Program-made: the position numbers and the translations under genes | Notes under the pieces: model-generated | Database searches by the model: none | Told to the model about the DNA's origin: nothing | Seen by the model: only the letters and a program-made list of their open reading frames with translations | In this document: positions 62,828-64,000 of the stretch, piece by piece | Position numbering within the stretch: the first letter of the stretch is position 1 | Layout: every line of letters starts with the position of its first letter | Origin: Dethiosulfatarculus sandiegensis | GTDB lineage: Bacteria > Desulfobacterota > Desulfarculia > Desulfarculales > Desulfarculaceae | Direction of reading: 5' to 3' | Length of the DNA: 64,000 bases | Assembly: GCF_000931935.2 (NCBI RefSeq) | Contig: NZ_AZAC01000003.1 | Span: 1 to 64,000 of the forward strand

Positions 62828-64000
62828 TCACAGCTTGGGCTTTATGCCGTTCACCACCATTTCCCGCAACTCGTGATAGGGCATGGGGCGGCCTAAAAGA
62901 TAGCCTTGTATCTGTTCGCACCCTTTTTGCCTTAAGTATTTGGCCTGTTCCCTTGTCTCCACGCCTTCGGCTACGGAATGAATCCTTAGCGTCCGGCACA
63001 GGGAGATAATGGCATCCACAATGGCTGTGTCGTTGGGGTCTGTGGAAAGATCCCTGATAAAGGATTGATCTATTTTGAGGCAGTCTATGGGCAGGTTTTT
63101 CAGATAATAAAGCGATGAATAGCCCATGCCGAAGTCATCCACCGCAAAACCCACCCCCATGCGGCCCAGCGCCTCCATGACCCTTTGGGCTTTCTCGAGA
63201 TCCATCATCATGGTGGTTTCGGTGATTTCAAGCTCCAGCAGCCTTGGGTCAAGTCCGGTCTCCGTAAGGGTCTGGGCCACCATGTTCGCCAGGCCCTTTT
63301 GTTGAAACTGGCGGGAGGAGATGTTCACCGAAACCTTAAGCCCTTTTAATCCTTGGTCTTGCCAGGCAAGGGCCTGTGAAATGGCCTTTTTCAAGATCCA
63401 TTCCCCTAACGGCAGGATCAGGCCCGACTCCTCGGCTATGGGGATGAAATCCCCCGGCATGGTGAGGCGGTTTCCATCTCTTTGCCAGCGCACCAGGGCC
63501 TCGGAACTCACCACTTTGTTTAGGGCCAGATCCATCCTTGGCTGATAATACAAAATAAATTCATTGTTTTCCAGGCCTTGCCTGATCTGATATTCCATGG
63601 TCAGACGGTGCATGGCATCCTGGTTCATGGATGGAGTAAAGAGCTGGTAGTTGTTCTTGCCCCGGTCCTTGGCCCGGTACATGGCCATGTCTGCGTTTTT
63701 GGTCAGGGCGTCTGTGTCTTCACCGTCGTTGGGAAACAGTGTTATGCCTATGCTCGCGTTAACATGCAATAAATGGCCACTGATGGAAAAAGGCTCCGAT
63801 AAAGCGTCCATGATTTTGCGGGCTACTTTTACGGTGGAATCATGACCCAAAACCTCGTTCAAGATCATGGTGAACTCGTCGCCCCCTAGCCTGGAGACAG
63901 TGTCTTCTTCCCTGACGCAGCTTCTCAGCCTTTTTGCCACTTCCTGAAGGAGGATGTCTCCCTGGTCATGGCCCAGGCTGTCATTTACATGTTTAAAATT
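62828..64000 (-). CDS. GGDEF-EAL c-di-GMP turnover protein (partial)
   Basis: The last 390 codons of a longer gene open at the right edge. In the first visible residues FKHVNDSLGHDQGDILLQEV leads to the GGDEF active site RLGGDEF, so the cyclase site is intact. The EAL domain (from about residue 135) has EALVRW, the metal/catalytic EITETTMM, VDDFGMGYSSL, KIDQSFIRDL and AEGVET, so phosphodiesterase activity is also likely. A GTG at 63940 is internal, not the start. Sensor domains upstream are not visible. It shares the c-di-GMP network with the HD-GYP and PilZ proteins. Confidence 0.94.
   Translation of the reverse strand, partial: NFKHVNDSLGHDQGDILLQEVAKRLRSCVREEDTVSRLGGDEFTMILNEVLGHDSTVKVARKIMDALSEPFSISGHLLHVNASIGITLFPNDGEDTDALTKNADMAMYRAKDRGKNNYQLFTPSMNQDAMHRLTMEYQIRQGLENNEFILYYQPRMDLALNKVVSSEALVRWQRDGNRLTMPGDFIPIAEESGLILPLGEWILKKAISQALAWQDQGLKGLKVSVNISSRQFQQKGLANMVAQTLTETGLDPRLLELEITETTMMMDLEKAQRVMEALGRMGVGFAVDDFGMGYSSLYYLKNLPIDCLKIDQSFIRDLSTDPNDTAIVDAIISLCRTLRIHSVAEGVETREQAKYLRQKGCEQIQGYLLGRPMPYHELREMVVNGIKPKL

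Noticed and set aside
1..64000. tRNA, rRNA, CRISPR array, transposase or prophage genes
   Set aside because: No tRNA T-loop/acceptor pattern, repeat-spacer array, DDE transposase, integrase or phage structural gene was seen by eye on either strand; a covariance-model search would be decisive for RNA genes.

Overview
The window looks like a chromosomal segment of a motile, Gram-negative anaerobe, most likely a Desulfobacterota (former Deltaproteobacteria) member. The Gram-negative envelope is shown by two RND efflux pumps, lipoprotein signals, an outer-membrane efflux lipoprotein, Skp/OmpH and SurA-type chaperones. Anaerobic redox life is suggested by a Na+-pumping decarboxylase, several ferredoxin-type proteins, a Tat-exported 4-cluster Fe-S protein with a membrane partner, a molybdenum hydroxylase, flavodoxins and a rubredoxin/DsrE cluster. 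This placement is inference from gene content; there is no rRNA, tRNA, CRISPR array, phage or transposase to anchor it.

Layout. 1-3.9 kb: end of a Na+-translocating decarboxylase operon (beta and gamma subunits), lepA, and an MBL-fold hydrolase. 4.6-16.8 kb: two RND efflux loci around a small K+ channel. The left one (TetR, fusion protein, pump; minus strand) has a TTGACA-17-TATCTT promoter and a TetR-type palindrome placed at its predicted start site. The right one (OMF, fusion protein, pump; plus strand) is complete and may lend its OMF to the left one. 16.9-25.6 kb: a frameshifted CGGC-type remnant, a GntR/FCD regulator, a two-gene ferredoxin plus unknown-protein unit flanked by AT-rich DNA, then a TTT transporter (tctC-tctB-tctA) and an MDR dehydrogenase; GTGTATACATGTA sites lie in front of tctC. 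25.7-31.6 kb (minus): three-subunit molybdenum hydroxylase, DUF362 ferredoxin protein, WrbA-like flavodoxin.

31.9-45.2 kb is signalling and motility: a short CheW-like protein and an unusual chemoreceptor, each behind a near-consensus sigma-54 promoter; a Tat Fe-S/cytochrome b-like pair; a Fur-FeoA fusion; a CheY-like regulator; a PilZ-histidine kinase-HEAT repeat unit; a receiver-GAF-HD-GYP protein; and flaG behind a sigma-28-type promoter. 45.4-51 kb: an aminotransferase-fold protein that lacks the PLP lysine, a DsbD-N-like periplasmic protein, DedA, a small Cys-rich peptide, a BASS transporter, and a flavodoxin/FMN-reductase/DsrE/rubredoxin group. 51.2-64 kb: trpS, skp-like, an RtcA-family protein without its catalytic histidine, mfd plus two parvulin-type chaperones, a 788-residue GAF protein, and the 3' part of a GGDEF-EAL gene.

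Points that most deserve follow-up are the RtcA-like and aminotransferase-like apparent pseudoenzymes, the sigma-54 pair linking the truncated CheW-like protein to the receptor, the HEAT/kinase/PilZ unit, the Fur-FeoA fusion with its GTTAAC cluster, the ferredoxin/unknown pair at 18.9-20.3 kb, and a linker-free three-way-junction fold at 35.36 kb.
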